From NCBI RefSeq assembly GCF_016583645.1, contig NZ_NRRL01000003.1:62001-126000 (forward strand): a stretch of DNA of 64,000 nt. The letters are read 5' to 3'. Both the position numbers and the translations under genes were made by a program. The notes beneath the pieces are model-generated. The model had not been told where the DNA came from and searched no databases. It saw only the letters and a program-made list of their open reading frames with translations. The stretch is from Rhodovibrio sodomensis. GTDB taxonomy: Bacteria > Pseudomonadota > Alphaproteobacteria > Kiloniellales > Rhodovibrionaceae. Positions 16,160 to 23,520 of the stretch are shown piece after piece; within the stretch, counting starts at the first letter, position 1, and every line of letters starts with the position of its first letter.

Positions 16160-16750
16160 TTAGGCCGCTTCGATCGTCTGGCCCGTCTCCAGCTTGATGA
16201 TCAGGTCGATCATCTCGGGCTTGTTGAGCTTGCTGTTCAGCTCGTAGGAGAAGTTCTCCTCGGCGTAGACCATCAGCTTCGCCTTGGTCATGGAGCCGTC
16301 CAGCTCCTGGCGGCGCTCCTCGATCGCGCTGATCTCGACGTCGGTCTCGCCGCTGGCCGTGGTCGCATCGGCCGGGGCCGGCTCGGCCGCGGCCGGCGTC
16401 GCCTGCGCGGCCGTGTCGGTGCCGTTCTCGGCCTGGTCCGCGTCCTCGCGGCGGCCCGGAACGCCCGACCACATCACCGCGAACTCGCGGTAGGTGACGT
16501 CGCGGCCGGTGTCCGGCGCATTGAAGGTCACCGACCGATAGAAGCCGAAAAGCTTCACGGTAGCGCCCTCGGAGAAGGCGTCGGTGAGCGCGGCGGCCTT
16601 GTCCTCGAAGGCGGCGCAGGAGACCTGCTTCTTGCCATTGCGCTGCAGCTTGAAGCGAGCCCAGGGCTTGCCGTCGGTGGTGGTGCCGGTCTTGAGGCCG
16701 GCGATGACGCCAGTGAGGTTGTAGCGCTTGTCGCGGGTCTGATCGGTCAT
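16160..16750 (-). CDS. OB-fold protein with C-terminal SAP/HeH-like motif, copy 3
   Basis: 196 residues. Residues ~8-105 align with the two neighbouring OB-fold proteins (KRYNLTGVIAGLKTG, GATVKLFGFYRSVTF, FAVMWSGVP). A Pro/Ala/Glu-rich linker leads to a ~45-residue helical end, MTKAKLMVYAEENFSYEL...NKPEMIDLI, resembling SAP/HeH DNA-binding motifs. It is therefore probably the most specialised of the three, combining single-strand and duplex binding (inference). AAAGGAT precedes the ATG at 16750. Confidence 0.72.
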   Translation of the reverse strand: MTDQTRDKRYNLTGVIAGLKTGTTTDGKPWARFKLQRNGKKQVSCAAFEDKAAALTDAFSEGATVKLFGFYRSVTFNAPDTGRDVTYREFAVMWSGVPGRREDADQAENGTDTAAQATPAAAEPAPADATTASGETDVEISAIEERRQELDGSMTKAKLMVYAEENFSYELNSKLNKPEMIDLIIKLETGQTIEAA

Positions 16751-17342
16751 GCTGGGATCCTTTCCCAATTCCGTGGGGTGGTGCCCGCGCTCCTGCGGGC
16801 CTGTTCGTCATCGGACACAGGCCCGCACGGTGCGCGGCGCGCAGCCGCCTTCCGTGCGTACCGACCTCCCGGTCGGCTGGCTTCTGTGCTGTCGGAGCGC
16901 CGGGCGACCGTCCGGCGGGGCTTGAGTACCGAAGAGGGATGCACGAGGACCGAGGCCCGCGGATCTTTTTCGTGGCTCCGCCCGCCTGGCCGGTGACGCC
17001 GGTGACAGGCGGCAGAACGGAGCCATCTCGGGGCCGGGGAAGTCCCGTCCGCGGTTCCCGGCTCAACTCCGGGTCCGTGTGTTCCCGGGTGCCAGGGTCC
17101 AGGTGCATCCACAGCGTCCTGCGCGCAGGCCTTCCTCGCTCCCGCTCCCGCGGGTTCTCGGGACTGGCCACACCCACCTGCGCTTGCCAGCTGAGGCACC
17201 GGCGCACGGACGCCGGGCCACAGGGCGCTGTGTTAGGAAACCGAAGGCCCCGATCGGGCCGACCGGCCTGTTCAAGCCTGAACACAGGGTCGGATCGTGC
17301 GCGATGTGCGCCTTGAATTCGGGGCGGCGGCTGCCGGCGTGA
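16751..17342. other. 592-bp interval without a supported gene
   Basis: Open frames cross this interval on both strands but have Arg/Pro/Gly-rich composition and no convincing start. It holds the leader hairpin at 16795, TTTTTCGTGG on the plus strand near 16970 (the reverse of the usual terminator tail), the palindrome GGCCCCGATCGGGCC near 17252 and a hairpin near 17268 with the same CCTGTTCA/TGAACACAGG design. A promoter region or structured RNA for the OB-fold trio is possible. Confidence 0.4.
16795..16826 (-). other. Leader hairpin
   Basis: GCGGGCCTGTTCG pairs with CGGACACAGGCCCGC, leaving a 2-nt repeat (AC-AC) in the right arm. 45 nt upstream of OB-fold copy 3. Confidence 0.65.
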
Positions 17343-17552
17343 TCAGGCCAGGGCGGGCTCGGCCTCAAGGTGGGTGAGGTCGGGGCACTCTATGGCGCCG
17401 TTGACCCAACTGCACCATGGCTGGCCTGCGTGATAGACAACCACGCGGGTTTGGAGGACGGCTGAGTCCTGAACCGCGATCAGAGCGGCGCTACGCAGGT
17501 CGGTCGCCTCGAACGGCCTGCCCTGATCGGGAACCACCATCACTCGCTGCAT
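17343..17552 (-). CDS. Uncharacterised 69-residue protein
   Basis: Begins MQRVMVVPDQGRPFEATDLR and has a compact alpha/beta pattern with two cysteines (PWCSWVNG, AIECPDLTH). GAAGGATC lies upstream of the ATG at 17552; the longer frame to 17870 crosses a hairpin. Unknown function. Confidence 0.6.
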   Translation of the reverse strand: MQRVMVVPDQGRPFEATDLRSAALIAVQDSAVLQTRVVVYHAGQPWCSWVNGAIECPDLTHLEAEPALA

Positions 17553-17589
17553 CAGCCTGATCCTTCTCAGTGGGCTGGCGGAGCCAGCG

Positions 17590-17625
17590 CCGGTGGGTCG
17601 TGCGCCCCATCGGGCGACCCACCGG
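17590..17625 (-). other. Leader hairpin
   Basis: Perfect 11-bp outer stem CCGGTGGGTCG with its complement and an inner stem CGCCC/GGGCG that competes for the same bases. 38 nt upstream of the start at 17552. Confidence 0.65.
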
Positions 17626-17730
17626 GGATGGCGCGCGTCCCGCGGGCTTTCACCGCTCACATCCGGAAGGTGGTGTTTCGCGCGTCGCCTTGGCGCGCTG
17701 GTCTCTTGTCCTTCCGCCAGAACCATCTGC

Positions 17731-17892
17731 TTATCTCTGAGGGCCCCGTACAGCACGGTAGATCTGAATGCCGATGAGATAGAGAAACAGCGCAATGGGG
17801 ATAAAGCTGAGCCCCTTGAAGGAGTATGTGCCGGCGAAATAGAACATGCCGACGACAAGCGCCAGGGCACACAGGATGCGAACGAGGGCCAT
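17731..17892 (-). CDS. Small two-helix membrane protein
   Basis: 53 residues, nearly all hydrophobic: ALVRILCALALVVGMFYFAG then FIPIALFLYLIGIQIYRAV. GGAG five bases upstream supports the ATG at 17892. No family recognised. Confidence 0.6.
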   Translation of the reverse strand: MALVRILCALALVVGMFYFAGTYSFKGLSFIPIALFLYLIGIQIYRAVRGPQR

Positions 17893-18030
17893 TTTCTCTC
17901 CTGGCGTGTGCGCGTTCAAGCGCGTCCGTGTGATATTCCCGATATGGTGACTTACCGAAAAACCGGTACCGAATACAATCCCCTCGCGAGGAAAGTCCTA
18001 CGATTGGAGGTGTCAGGGCTGACAGGTGGG

Positions 18031-18243
18031 CTATTTGCGACGGCACGCGAACCCAGCCGCGCTGCCGAAATGTCGGACGCCGCCGTTCCAGCAGCCGGGC
18101 TGGCTGGCGTACTCGCCGATCATCCCGTTGCCAGCGTCCACCAAAATCCAGCGCTGGGGCGCGCTGGCCCAGGTGTGCAGGCTGGCGAGCGTGAGCGCGG
18201 CCAAGGCGAGGAGCGCCACGGCCGGGGCGATGTGCTTGCGCAT
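18031..18243 (-). CDS. Small exported protein
   Basis: 70 residues with an N-terminal hydrophobic signal (MRKHIAPAVALLALAALTLA) and a short mature part with two cysteines (QPGCWNGG, GFACRRK). GAGGAG seven bases upstream fixes the ATG at 18243. Unknown function. Confidence 0.6.
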   Translation of the reverse strand: MRKHIAPAVALLALAALTLASLHTWASAPQRWILVDAGNGMIGEYASQPGCWNGGVRHFGSAAGFACRRK

Positions 18244-18292
18244 CGCGGGTCTCCTCGAAAACGAAGACGGATGGGTGGCGAGCCGCCGGCGC

Positions 18293-18685
18293 TCAGAGCG
18301 TGCCGGCGTACCAACGCTCCTCGGCGCATCGGCCGTGCTCGCAGGTCGAGGTCGGGGCGACCTTGGGGGCGAGCATCTCGGCACGCGCGGCCGGATCCTC
18401 CGGGACGCGGCAGTAGGGGGCGTCCTCCTCGAGGAGGTCGATGTCCATCAGGAGCTCGAGCTGCTGCATCTGATGGTCATGGTATACGCGATGGCTGGCA
18501 AAGCCGGCCGCGCGGGCCTCGGCTTCCTGCTCGTCCAGCTGGCGCTGCAGCTGGACGAGCAGGTCGACGTACTGCCGATCGAACTCTTCCGGGTCGGTCG
18601 GCGTCAGCCCGCGCGGCCGGAAGCCATGCACGTCCTTGAACAGGTCGGAGAAGCTGGAGAAGTCCTCGTCGGAAATCGTGCGCAT
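18293..18685 (-). CDS. Uncharacterised acidic helical protein
   Basis: 130 residues, MRTISDEDFSSFSDLFKDVH..., with a long helical region (QYVDLLVQLQRQLDEQEAEA) and two cysteines near the end (STCEHGRCAEE). The longer frame to 18844 crosses a hairpin, so the ATG at 18685 with upstream GAAGGGACGG is used. No family recognised. Confidence 0.65.
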   Translation of the reverse strand: MRTISDEDFSSFSDLFKDVHGFRPRGLTPTDPEEFDRQYVDLLVQLQRQLDEQEAEARAAGFASHRVYHDHQMQQLELLMDIDLLEEDAPYCRVPEDPAARAEMLAPKVAPTSTCEHGRCAEERWYAGTL

Positions 18686-18721
18686 CGATCCGTCCCTTCC
18701 GTCTCTCATTTTCGTCGGGGT

Positions 18722-18765
18722 CGCGCCTGCGGGCTGTTCGACAGAACAGACAGTCCGCAGGCGCG
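18722..18765 (-). other. Leader hairpin with duplicated arm segment
   Basis: The left arm ends GGGCTGTTC; the right arm reads GAACAG-A-CAGTCCGC, with CAG twice around one A. The inner part is identical to the hairpin at 15982 although the outer stem differs. 37 nt upstream of the start at 18685. Confidence 0.75.
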
Positions 18766-18923
18766 CACCTGCGCGTACACGCCGGGCCGTGCCCGGGCCG
18801 GCTGGCCTTGATTGGGCGATCCGGTGCGCGAACCTGGTCTTCATCGCTGCGGTGGCGGTAATCCCGGATCGCGACCACAGTGCAGGTGCGGCTCAGGCAG
18901 GCGAATAGCTGCGCCTTTGGCCA

Positions 18924-18974
18924 GACACGAACAACGGGCGGGTGGCACACGGCCACCCGCCCGTTGTTCGTGTC
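18924..18974. terminator. Perfect 22-bp hairpin terminator
   Basis: GACACGAACAACGGGCGGGT and onward pairs perfectly over 22 bp with 18953-18974 around a 7-nt loop. It lies 37 nt past the stop at 19011. Because the T-rich part is inside the stem, it may work in both directions. Confidence 0.75.
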
Positions 18975-19010
18975 TTGATCAAGGTCGATCACTCCCTGGG
19001 TTCGGCGCGA

Positions 19011-19709
19011 TCAGGAGACGGCGACGAGGTCGGTGGGGGTCCAGCCGGCGAGCGGCGAGCTGATGTCGCCTCGCAGCAGGAACAAATGGTCGCCCGCGAG
19101 GATCGGGTGGGCGAGGCCGCGCCAGGCGCCTCGGCCGTCGTAGCGCGCGCTGAAGGGCGTGGACGCCCACCCGAAGCGTGCCGCGTCGCGGGCGGTGATT
19201 CGCGGGCCGGTGACGGCGTCGGTCGACGCTGCGGCCGCATCCGGGTGCACGAGCTGTCCATCCGTGCAGCCGAGGTCGCTGGCCAGCTGGCGGGCCGCGT
19301 CAGCTTGGTGCAGCAGAGAGAAGCTGAGATGTGCGACCAGGAGGTGATCGCCGGTCGCGCGCAGCAGGCTGCACTCGCTCATCGACGCTTCGAACCAAAG
19401 GTCCCGGGCAAGTGCGACGGGGAGCGCGAGGGCGCACCCCTGCGGCACCAGGAGGGCGAGCGTGTTCCCGTCACGTCGGGGCGTGCACCCGCGGTTCAGC
19501 AGACTGAGCCGCTCGGCCGACTTGGTCACCTCCGCCGTCTCGCGGGCGGGCGTGAGCGGCAGGCGGAACAGGCGGAGATGCTCGAAGCGCGGATCGTCGT
19601 CGAGGCGCGCCTGGGGTAAGCCGTCGAGTGTCTCGTCGACGAGGATTGCAGCCGTCCGGCCGCCGCCGGGCTCCCGCATGACCTCGAGCAGGCTGTCGAG
19701 CTCAGACAT
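19011..19709 (-). CDS. Uncharacterised 232-residue protein
   Basis: Soluble; begins MSELDSLLEVMREPGGGRTA. Regular alpha/beta pattern with Leu-rich strands (FRLPLTPARETAE, LALLVPQGCALALP, DHLLVAHLSFSLLHQAD) and a C-terminal segment ending TPTDLVAVS. It has its own perfect terminator. No family recognised. Confidence 0.7.
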   Translation of the reverse strand: MSELDSLLEVMREPGGGRTAAILVDETLDGLPQARLDDDPRFEHLRLFRLPLTPARETAEVTKSAERLSLLNRGCTPRRDGNTLALLVPQGCALALPVALARDLWFEASMSECSLLRATGDHLLVAHLSFSLLHQADAARQLASDLGCTDGQLVHPDAAAASTDAVTGPRITARDAARFGWASTPFSARYDGRGAWRGLAHPILAGDHLFLLRGDISSPLAGWTPTDLVAVS

Positions 19710-19771
19710 GACACCTCCATCTGGCGGCGGAAGGGAACGGACCGACTGCCATCGGCAGCCGGCCCTGGAGA

Positions 19772-20590
19772 TCAGGCCGTGACCTGGAACGCGGCCGGCA
19801 GGGCCTCTCGCGACCAGGCGCGCTTGGCGGTTTCACCGACCGCGCAGATGTAGCGCAGGCTGCCGCCGCTCAGGATCACGGCGCTCAGCACGCCGGTCTT
19901 GAAGCAGCCGGTGTCGACGCCGATGCGGTGATCGGACACGCTCGCCGTCTTCGGCGTGTGGCCGTGCACCACCGTGATGTCGGGATCATGCAGGGAGGGC
20001 TGGGACAGGAACGGCTCGCGGATCCAAAGCAGGTGGTCGCGGGTTTGCTGGGATAGCGGCCGCGCCGGATTGATGCCGGCGTGAACGAAGAGGTACGGGC
20101 CGAACCGCTCGCTCAACTGGAGGGACTGTAGGAACCCGATGCGCTGCTCGCCGAGGGCTGCGCGCACCTCCTCCGCGAGGGCCGGAACACCGTCGGCAAG
20201 GATAGCCGGCGAGACGCCGATGCCGGCGAGCGTCTTGAGGCCACCGTTGGCCATCCAGTGCCCGGCGTCCGGGTCGTAGAGGTTGCCGTTGATTAGGTCC
20301 AGCAGCCAGCTGTCGTGGTTTCCGAGAAGCGCGACCTCATCAACGTCCGGAACGCCGCTGCCGGCGGCGGCGAGATCCAGGCAGCGCAGCGGGTCCGGGC
20401 CGCGGTCGATGTAGTCTCCGAGATGGACCAGGGCGGCCGGGCCACCGTGGTCCTCGAGGGTACCGCGGACGGCCATGATAAGGGCCGCGAGGTGGTCGGC
20501 CATGCCGTGCGCGTCGCCGATGGCGGCGATCATGCGATCGCGCGGGATCGTGCGCGGCGCCGGGATCCAGTCAGAGCGGAGAATGTCCAT
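19772..20590 (-). CDS. Calcineurin-like metallophosphoesterase (PrpA/lambda-phosphatase type)
   Basis: 272 residues. The full metal-binding set is present: IGDAHGM (Asp and His), LGDYIDRGPD (Asp), LLGNHD (Asn-His), FVHAGINPARP (His) and VHGHTP (His). GDYIDRGPD is characteristic of the serine/threonine phosphatase branch that includes phage lambda and PrpA enzymes. Likely substrates are phosphoproteins or dinucleotides. Its start overlaps the 87-residue gene by 20 bp. Confidence 0.88.
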   Translation of the reverse strand: MDILRSDWIPAPRTIPRDRMIAAIGDAHGMADHLAALIMAVRGTLEDHGGPAALVHLGDYIDRGPDPLRCLDLAAAGSGVPDVDEVALLGNHDSWLLDLINGNLYDPDAGHWMANGGLKTLAGIGVSPAILADGVPALAEEVRAALGEQRIGFLQSLQLSERFGPYLFVHAGINPARPLSQQTRDHLLWIREPFLSQPSLHDPDITVVHGHTPKTASVSDHRIGVDTGCFKTGVLSAVILSGGSLRYICAVGETAKRAWSREALPAAFQVTA

Positions 20591-20834
20591 TTGCGGGGTC
20601 CTTCTCAGGCGGAAACGGAGGCGCAGGCGCCGCGCCTTCGCCGGCGACCTGGCGCTCGCGGATCTCCGTCAGAAAGCTCTCGTAGCCCAGTGGGGTGTAG
20701 GTCGCGCGGACCTCGGCGTCGATCTCGCGGCAAATATGCTCGTCACCGCGCTCGCGGGCCATCAGCCAGTAGGTGGCGAGCATGTCGTAGTGACCGTCGA
20801 ACGGCGCCTCGATACCGTCATCCAGGATGAACAT
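20571..20834 (-). CDS. Uncharacterised 87-residue protein
   Basis: Begins MFILDDGIEAPFDGHYDMLA; acidic with a Pro-rich end (GAAPAPPFPPEKDP). Its 3' end overlaps the phosphatase gene by 20 bp, implying coupled translation. GGGAGA lies just before the ATG at 20834. Confidence 0.62.
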   Translation of the reverse strand: MFILDDGIEAPFDGHYDMLATYWLMARERGDEHICREIDAEVRATYTPLGYESFLTEIRERQVAGEGAAPAPPFPPEKDPANGHSPL

Positions 20835-20861
20835 GGGATCTCCCGAGGGGTGGTGGCAGGG

Positions 20862-20900
20862 TGTCGCCGGCTGTTCCCCCGGAACAGACGGCCGGCGACA
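20862..20900 (-). other. Leader hairpin
   Basis: TGTCGCCGG...CTGTTCC pairs with GGAACAG-(ACGG)-CCGGCGACA, giving a 3-4 nt bulge in the right arm. 28 nt upstream of the start at 20834. Confidence 0.65.
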
Positions 20901-20920
20901 CCCGGCAGCCACACACGAAA

Positions 20921-20948
20921 GCGGCGGCGGACCCGGGTCCGCCGCCGC
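20921..20948 (-). terminator. Perfect 28-nt palindrome terminator
   Basis: GCGGCGGCGGACCC and its exact complement follow directly, preceded on the plus strand by CACACGAAA, that is minus-strand TTTCGTG after the hairpin. 38 nt past the stop at 20986. Confidence 0.7.
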
Positions 20949-20985
20949 CCTCTGGTTCTGGATTTCACGCCTGTCGCCGTGGCGG

Positions 20986-21744
20986 TCAGGCGGCCTGCAT
21001 GCGCGAGAGCACGAGGTCGGTCTGTCGCGGCGCCCACGCGAGAGCATCTGCGAATTCCTCGAGGTCGCGCGGGGAGATTTGGACCTGTGCGAACTCCTGG
21101 ACCGCGCTGGACAGGGCGCATTCGCGCGCGTCGCTGGGGGTCAGGAACGGACGCGCGGCGATCTCGGCCTCGACGCCGTGGAGGTCGACCTGGAACAGCA
21201 TGTCCGCGTCGGTGAAGCTGAACAGCCGGTCCTTTGGCTTATTCATGATCGAAGCGAGCCGGCGGGCTGGAAAAGCCAGTGGGGCACCCTCGCGATCAGC
21301 GCTGGTGATCCACGGGTCTGGTCTCGGGATGCGGCGCAGCGCGATCGTGCGTAGCTGCTCCTCGCGGAGGTCATCGGGCCGCACGCGCCCCTTGGCCCGG
21401 AGCAGCAACAGCAGGCCGTCGCGTCCCGGCGAGCTCGCGTCGAAGAAGCCAAGCCCGACGAGGGCACCGGACGGCGAACGGTCGACGACGAGCGCTTTGG
21501 TGGCGTCGTCGCAGAGTAACGCGCCCGAGGTCAGAGCGCTTTCCTGGACCAAGCGGCCCCAGCCGAACAGGATCGTCCGGATCCGCGGCACGGCGCGCAG
21601 GATCAGCTTGAGCGTGACGAGCCCGGTGACCTCGGCGAGACGGCGACTGACGACGGTGGGCGCCCCATGGTCGCTCATGTGCGCGGGGAGCGGCGGGAGT
21701 TCCAGGATCGAATCAGCGATCTTGCGGTTGCACTCGTAGGTCAT
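20986..21744 (-). CDS. Uncharacterised protein, paralogue of the gene at 35761
   Basis: 252 residues. It shares layout and motifs with the 247-residue protein at 35761: LILRAVPRIRTILFGWGRL versus FILRGLPAIRRIIDAWDLL, then GALVGLGFF versus GYLLSITQF, and a matching C-terminal end (DALAWAPRQTD versus LFLAYAPDALE). The central acidic/hydrophobic strands suggest a globular alpha/beta fold. Function unknown; two diverged copies suggest a useful role for the element. Confidence 0.7.
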   Translation of the reverse strand: MTYECNRKIADSILELPPLPAHMSDHGAPTVVSRRLAEVTGLVTLKLILRAVPRIRTILFGWGRLVQESALTSGALLCDDATKALVVDRSPSGALVGLGFFDASSPGRDGLLLLLRAKGRVRPDDLREEQLRTIALRRIPRPDPWITSADREGAPLAFPARRLASIMNKPKDRLFSFTDADMLFQVDLHGVEAEIAARPFLTPSDARECALSSAVQEFAQVQISPRDLEEFADALAWAPRQTDLVLSRMQAA

Positions 21745-21789
21745 GCGAGCGTCCTTGCTATCGGGTTGACATGGGCGCGGCGGAAGTCG

Positions 21790-22056
21790 CTATTCGCTAC
21801 CTTGGATATCCTCGTCGGTCTCCGGTTCGAGGCCGTTCTCGTCCGGGTCGACCATCATGGTCTCGCCCTTGGTCGGGAGGGGCGGCGGGCCGGCAAGCTC
21901 GCGCCCGCGCCGGTAGATATGCTCGGAGTAGGCTGGGTCCGGCGACAGCATGGTCTCGCCCAGCAGGCCTTCGCGGATACTCTCCTCGACGGCCCGTGCG
22001 GGGTTGCTCTGATCGGTGTTGCGCGCCCGGAGAATCTGAGACCGGGCATGCGCCAC
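21790..22056 (-). CDS. Uncharacterised acidic protein, start uncertain
   Basis: 88 residues from GTG 22056, with an acidic end (DENGLEPETDEDIQGSE). The same frame stays open upstream to about 22137 with protein-like sequence (LDLFSLPPKTVYAFEAVAHA), but that stretch has no ATG, GTG or TTG. A CTG at 22137 overlapping the upstream stop could be the true start. Confidence 0.55.
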   Translation of the reverse strand: MAHARSQILRARNTDQSNPARAVEESIREGLLGETMLSPDPAYSEHIYRRGRELAGPPPLPTKGETMMVDPDENGLEPETDEDIQGSE

Positions 22057-22133
22057 GGCCTCGAAGGCGTAGACGGTCTTCGGCGGCAGGCTGAAGAGGT
22101 CGAGTGCGGTCTGGTGCGGTATTATGGGCGACC

Positions 22134-22424
22134 TCAGTCCAGGGTGGGCGAGAAGCGGTGATTTAAGCTAGCGACTGTCTGACGCAATTCCGCTGGGACG
22201 AAGACGCGCTCGACCACGTCGGGGCCGACCTCGCGCGGGGGCGTGCTGTCGAAGCGGAAGAGGCGCAGGCGCCCGCCGGGACGGACGGCGTCGAGCAGGA
22301 ATTCCTCGCCGTCGCGCAGTTTCGCGCTCACCAGGCACAGCGGGCGCCCGGCGAGGTCGCGTACGACCTTGTTGCCGTAGTGGCGGCGTAGCGTCTTGCG
22401 GGCGGTCGCGGTCGAAGCGGTCAT
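22134..22424 (-). CDS. Uncharacterised 96-residue protein
   Basis: Begins MTASTATARKTLRRHYGNKV; beta-rich middle (LCLVSAKLRDGEEFLLDAV, RLRLFRFDST). GAGG six bases before ATG 22424 makes it the better start than 22436. No family recognised. Confidence 0.62.
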   Translation of the reverse strand: MTASTATARKTLRRHYGNKVVRDLAGRPLCLVSAKLRDGEEFLLDAVRPGGRLRLFRFDSTPPREVGPDVVERVFVPAELRQTVASLNHRFSPTLD

Positions 22425-22456
22425 CTTGCACCTCATTCCTCGAGGGGGATCTGGCG

Positions 22457-22496
22457 GCTGCCGGGCGCGGACATCCGTCCGCGCGCGCCCGGCAGC
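22457..22496 (-). other. Leader hairpin
   Basis: GCTGCCGGGCGCGGAC pairs with GTCCGCG-CG-CGCCCGGCAGC, with a 2-nt repeat in the right arm. 33 nt upstream of the start at 22424. Confidence 0.7.
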
Positions 22497-22522
22497 GGCC
22501 GGTGACCTGAAGACACGAAAAA

Positions 22523-22548
22523 CGGCGGCAGGCCGCAGCCTGCCGCCG
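22523..22548 (-). terminator. Intrinsic terminator of the HiPIP gene
   Basis: Stem CGGCGGCAGG with its complement, followed on the minus strand by TTTTTCGTG. 39 nt past the HiPIP stop. Typical example of the terminator style of this window. Confidence 0.85.
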
Positions 22549-22586
22549 CTCGTCTTTCAGGGCCTGTCAGTCCAGGACTGGGCTGA

Positions 22587-22856
22587 CTACTTGGCGCCCC
22601 AGAGGTTGCACCAGGCTTGGGGCGCGATCTCACCCTGGACGATCTGGCAGGCGCCCGGCTCACCCTCGGTGCCGGCGACGTAGAACATGCAGCCTTCGCA
22701 GTCCTGGCCGTTTTTCGGGGTCTCCTGATAGGCGACGCTGGCCTTGGGCGCCTTCTGCGCGAGGGCCGGGCCGGCGGCGATCGCCCCGCCGGCGACCGCG
22801 ACCGCGCCCCCCAGGGACGTCTTCAGGAAGCTGCGACGGGATCGAGTGGTCGTCAT
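22587..22856 (-). CDS. High-potential iron-sulfur protein (HiPIP), Tat-exported
   Basis: 89 residues. A twin-arginine signal (SRRSFLKTS followed by a hydrophobic AVAVAGGAIAAGPALA) is followed by a mature protein of about 60 residues carrying the four HiPIP cysteines: CEGC, then GACQ, then AWCNLW, in the usual C-x2-C-x13-C-x12-C pattern with the conserved aromatic context. HiPIPs hold a 4Fe-4S cluster and carry electrons in the periplasm to reaction centres, cytochrome oxidases or other acceptors. AAGGAG six bases upstream fixes the start, and it has its own terminator. No redox partner gene is nearby, so it probably plugs into a host chain. Confidence 0.92.
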   Translation of the reverse strand: MTTTRSRRSFLKTSLGGAVAVAGGAIAAGPALAQKAPKASVAYQETPKNGQDCEGCMFYVAGTEGEPGACQIVQGEIAPQAWCNLWGAK

Positions 22857-22924
22857 CCGAATCTCCTTGCTGGAGGGAGCGTGCCCCGGCGCGCGTCCCC
22901 GGAAGGCACGTGGTGTATCGGGGA

Positions 22925-22961
22925 GATGGGAGCGCGCCGCCCAGGCGACCGCGCTCCCATC
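22925..22961 (-). terminator. Hairpin after the stop at 22975
   Basis: 12-bp stem GATGGGAGCGCG with its complement around a 13-nt loop, 13 nt past the stop. No U run. Confidence 0.6.
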
Positions 22962-22974
22962 GAAATCCGGTGCG

Positions 22975-23364
22975 TCAGGCCACCAGACCGGCTTTCACGT
23001 AGGAGTCGATGACACCGGCGGCGCGATCGTCATGTACCTCCCAGTCCGCGTACTCGCTCGGAACCAGGCCGTCGCACGAAAGGCCGGTGGTCAGCGCGGT
23101 GTGGATCGCGCCCGCGACTGCGTTACTCGTCGCGTCGTTTGACCGGCAAGCGTACTCGACCTGCAGCAGCAGGCTGTCGCGCAGCATCGGGCAGAGTGCG
23201 GTCGTCAGCGCTGCCAGATCGGTCCGGACGTTTTCGACGACCTGCGCGACGTATTTCTCGGTCAGCTTCTCCGGCATCCTGGTTTCGAGCATCCGCATCA
23301 AACGCTCGAACCGCGTCTCGGCCTGAGCGAACGCGTCTTCCCGGCCATCACCCTGGTACTGCAT
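22975..23364 (-). CDS. Uncharacterised helical protein
   Basis: 129 residues. Amphipathic helices such as ETRFERLMRMLETRMPEKL and ENVRTDLAALTTAL precede an alpha/beta end. GAGGGA seven bases upstream supports ATG 23364 over the upstream ATG at 23388. Lies directly upstream of the HiPIP gene but with a hairpin between. No family recognised. Confidence 0.62.
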   Translation of the reverse strand: MQYQGDGREDAFAQAETRFERLMRMLETRMPEKLTEKYVAQVVENVRTDLAALTTALCPMLRDSLLLQVEYACRSNDATSNAVAGAIHTALTTGLSCDGLVPSEYADWEVHDDRAAGVIDSYVKAGLVA

Positions 23365-23520
23365 GGCACTGTCCCTCTGCTCATTGACATGAACGGGGAG
23401 CCGCCGGCGTGACCGGCGTCCCCCAGCTGCAGTGGGGGCGCTGATCACGCCGGTGCGCGAGCACAGGTGGAAAGTCGGGGGAGTCGCGTGGGCGCTGATC
23501 AGGCGCGATCTAGGAACGCG

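Larger units (their letters stand above)
18686..19010 (-). other. 325-bp interval with leader hairpin and terminator
   Basis: Between the leader hairpin (18722-18765) and the terminator (18924-18974) about 160 bp carry open frames of low quality. No gene is supported there. Confidence 0.4.

Noticed and set aside
16140..17285. 381-residue minus frame across the 592-bp gap
   Set aside because: Pro/Arg/Gly-rich, continues out of frame through the OB-fold gene, no convincing start.
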